From Mangifera indica (Eukaryota > Streptophyta > Magnoliopsida > Sapindales > Anacardiaceae), in assembly GCF_011075055.1 (NCBI RefSeq), contig NC_058141.1, positions 17,183,639 to 17,247,638 on the forward strand: a DNA stretch of 64,000 nt, given 5' to 3'. Under the pieces are notes generated by a model. That model searched no databases and was not told the origin of the DNA. It saw nothing but the letters and a program-made list of their open reading frames with translations. The translations under genes and the position numbers were made by a program. Positions 61,681 to 64,000 of the stretch are shown here, one piece after another (the stretch's first letter is position 1; each line of letters begins with the position of its first letter).

Positions 61681-63105
61681 TGTTTATTTACTTATGATGT
61701 CTTTCAATTATGAAACTCTTCTGATTTGTTTCTGCTTTTCAACACACTTCTGTAAATTGAATCCAAATTAATGCATCTCATCCACAACCAACAGGACTTT
61801 TTCTTTCACAATTTTATCTATCAAAAGTCAAGAACAGTTACTTTTTGTTAGAAGCTGAAGTTTGCCTCGATAGACCATAATGACACCTTCTGTGTGAGCA
61901 GTTTATTCACATTGTGAGCATGCAATCTGGTGTAAATATATTTATGGTCTAGTATCAGTTGCTTTTCTGTTTTATATAATTTCAACACACTTTTATTTGT
62001 CTGAGAGTATATTTAACATGTACCATCACAAGGCAATTTAATACATCTTAGATGTAATTTCAATTGTCAAATATTTCAAAAGTTTGTTAAGGCTTGTGGA
62101 AAACATGAGGTGCTATTATTAGCGCCCATTTATTGTTTTTGTATTTTTCACTGGCTTTTTTTTTCTTTTTAAAAATTCAATGTGTTTCAGGAGGTGGTTT
62201 TCTCTGAAGATGGTGAACCAATAATACATGGGGAACCTGGAGATCTGAAGGTTAGTTTTCTACCCTTGGTTGTAATTTGTCTGTTGTATATTCGCTCTGC
62301 AATGGATGATAACTCTCACTCTTTGCAAATCCAAATTCGCACAGCAACCCGTGATACCTTCAGAAGGGAAGGAAATGACTTGCATACAACTGTCACTATT
62401 ACTCCGGTAAATCTCAATTCTAGTAATATTAATATAAATATATATTTTGACAAGAGTAGGGTTACTCATCCCTTTTGAAGAAAAACCATCCGGTCTTATT
62501 GGAGTTCTTCCTGCTTGCCTCCTTCCAGGTTCAAGCTCTTGTCGGTTTTGAGAGACCCTTAAGCACCTTGATGAACATTTGGTTGACATTAGCTCAGAGG
62601 TTAGCCTGAGCGTATCCTTTAAACCTTTAAACCATTTGATCGGATTATGGTTACTGATTAAACGAACTGGGAAGGGAATGACTCTCAAACTTTGATGACA
62701 TACTTTTATTTTTTCTTCAGGGAATCACTAAGCCCAAGGAAGTGATAAAGTTCAAAGGCGAAGGAATGCCATTGCATTTTAGCAACAAGAAAGGAGACCT
62801 TTTTGTCACATTTGAGGTTCTGTTTCCCACATCTCTTACAGAAGATCAGAAGAAGAAAATCAAGGGAGTTCGAGGTTAGGATATGTAATTGAAATTTATC
62901 TTTTTGGGTTCTAAAGTATTCCCAGTGTAACATGACAAAGATTTTATAGGAAAATCAGGAGCAAAGGCTTTACTTTCTTCTCCGTACCTTTTCCACCGTT
63001 GATTAACAAGTAGTGCAGAGCCCAAAGATGTTTCTTGCTGTAGTTCATTCCGTTGTCCATCATACTGTTGGCTTCCTCGGACGATTTTTTTTTGCCCCTA
63101 TGTGT
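61681..63105 (+). pseudogene. ERDJ3B pseudogene: Partial duplicate of the ERdj3B 3' half
   Basis: This copies about 57018-58395 of the functional gene, from within intron 6 through exons 7-10 and the 3' UTR, introns included. Exon 7' is 62191-62250 (EVVFSEDGEPI). Exon 8' encodes [20 protein letters not shown], but its splice acceptor has changed from TTTACAG to TTTGCAAA. Exon 9' (about 62529-62600) has lost one base in the GFEKTLKH region, shifting the frame. Exon 10' (about 62720-62880) is nearly intact and reads to a matching stop. With no promoter, no J domain, a lost acceptor and a frameshift, it is a pseudogene. Intron retention shows DNA-level duplication, not retrotransposition. Confidence 0.93.
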
Positions 63106-64000
63106 TACAGTGCAAATTGCGACACTAAAAATTTCATTATAAATTAAACCATGTTAAAAATGTAGTTATATCTTATTCATTTGTTTTTATTCTATCTTTT
63201 TCTCATAACTATCGTAACTTATTATGACGTAAAGACGTAATATTACGTACTTCTGTTTGATTAAAAAAATAGCGTCAACGTTTATCATAACATTAATTAA
63301 TATATATAATAAAGTATATATATATCCCCTTAACCTCGGCCAGAATATCGGGAATTTAATTTTCTATAAATTCACTCCAGAACAAAAAGAGTCTAGAGGA
63401 AGGAAAAAATGACAGGTGTCGAGCTAAGGCGGCGTGTGAGGCCAGAAGTCTGGGAGTCAGCCCAAAAATTGAACTGAAAAGCTTAATGCTTTACAGACAC
63501 GTCACTTTGGCTACATTTTAGTTCATCTACATCGTTGACGTGGCAATATCCTTCAGAAAGAGTATTTCTAAAAGACTAGTCTTAAGTTGGTGGGCCCCAT
63601 CCCTTCCCACGCGCTTTCTTACGAAGCTGAAGTTCACGCTGTTCTGCACAACCTGACACAGGTCATCAGCATGTGCAAGGCGGAAAAAGTATTACTTTAT
63701 TAGAACGGTGCCGTTTTCGCCATCTGATGGTTTAATATTTCTGTTTAGAGTAATACTATGTGTATCTATTTTGGGTATATAAATATATATATATTCATAT
63801 ATATTATCATATAATTAAATATTATTTTATTTTTAATTCAAAATTATCTAATTATATGATAATATATATAAATATGTATATATTTATATACCTAAAATAA
63901 ATACATATAATTTTATAGTTCTGTTTAATGGGAAAAAATCTTTTTTGACTAATATAAAATATATTTAAAAAAATGACATAAAAAGTCGGCGAAAAAAATA
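63106..64000. other. AT-rich intergenic end of window
   Basis: No gene is supported. Bases 63748-63919 hold a MITE-like element. Around 63400-63720 the DNA is less AT-rich and includes GACGTGGC at about 63538, but no reading frame of note. Confidence 0.4.
63748..63919. mobile_element. Small MITE-like inverted-repeat element
   Basis: The left end (GAGTAATACTATGTGTATCT, then ATTTTGGGTATATAAATATA) is mirrored at the right (TATTTATATACCTAAAATAA, then ATACATATAATTTTATAG). It belongs with the element at 54339. Exact ends and superfamily are unresolved. Confidence 0.6.

Overview
The window is nuclear DNA from a flowering plant, most likely a eudicot. Genes are split by many short GT-AG introns. The families are plant-typical: FAR1-related sequence, DUF761, DUF3511, DUF1645, a ZFP5/6-type single C2H2 finger, and PDIL2-1. 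Intergenic DNA is AT-rich and full of small non-autonomous DNA transposons. I cannot name the species. Exon borders were read by eye from GT-AG sites and checked for reading-frame continuity. No expression data were available.

Layout. 0.6-17 kb: a membrane-anchored P-loop protein (-), importin alpha (-, 10 exons), a class I/II aminotransferase (+, 9 exons), an 85-aa protein of unknown function (+), and an FRS11-like member of the FAR1 family (-). 17-27 kb: a gutted Ty1/copia relic, a GIS/ZFP6-like zinc-finger gene (+), a DUF3511 gene (+), and two DUF761 genes (- and +) on either side of a non-autonomous Mutator-like element. 27-37 kb: CTP synthase (-, 22 exons), then a nuclear gene for mitochondrial ribosomal protein S14 (-) whose N-terminal extension lies on its own exon. 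37-40 kb: almost only miniature transposons. 40-46 kb: a DUF1645 gene (+) and a conserved Ser/Pro-rich protein (+). 47.5-58 kb: two ER protein-folding genes, PDIL2-1-type protein disulfide isomerase (-) and ERdj3B-type co-chaperone (+). Each has an unfolded-protein-response-type promoter element. 59-63 kb: a pseudogene block with an apparent MSH6 promoter and first-exon fragment, a decayed PPR gene, and a partial duplicate of the 3' half of ERdj3B.

The genes do not form a pathway cluster. The one functional pairing is PDIL2-1 with ERdj3B; both act on folding in the ER lumen. I found no CRISPR array, tRNA or rRNA gene, and no clearly new multi-gene system. The strongest unusual signals are the transposon families with exact target-site duplications (9 bp, 8 bp and 3 bp, including one nested insertion), the MSH6/PPR/ERdj3B pseudogene block, a perfect ERSE upstream of ERdj3B, and the rps14 presequence exon.
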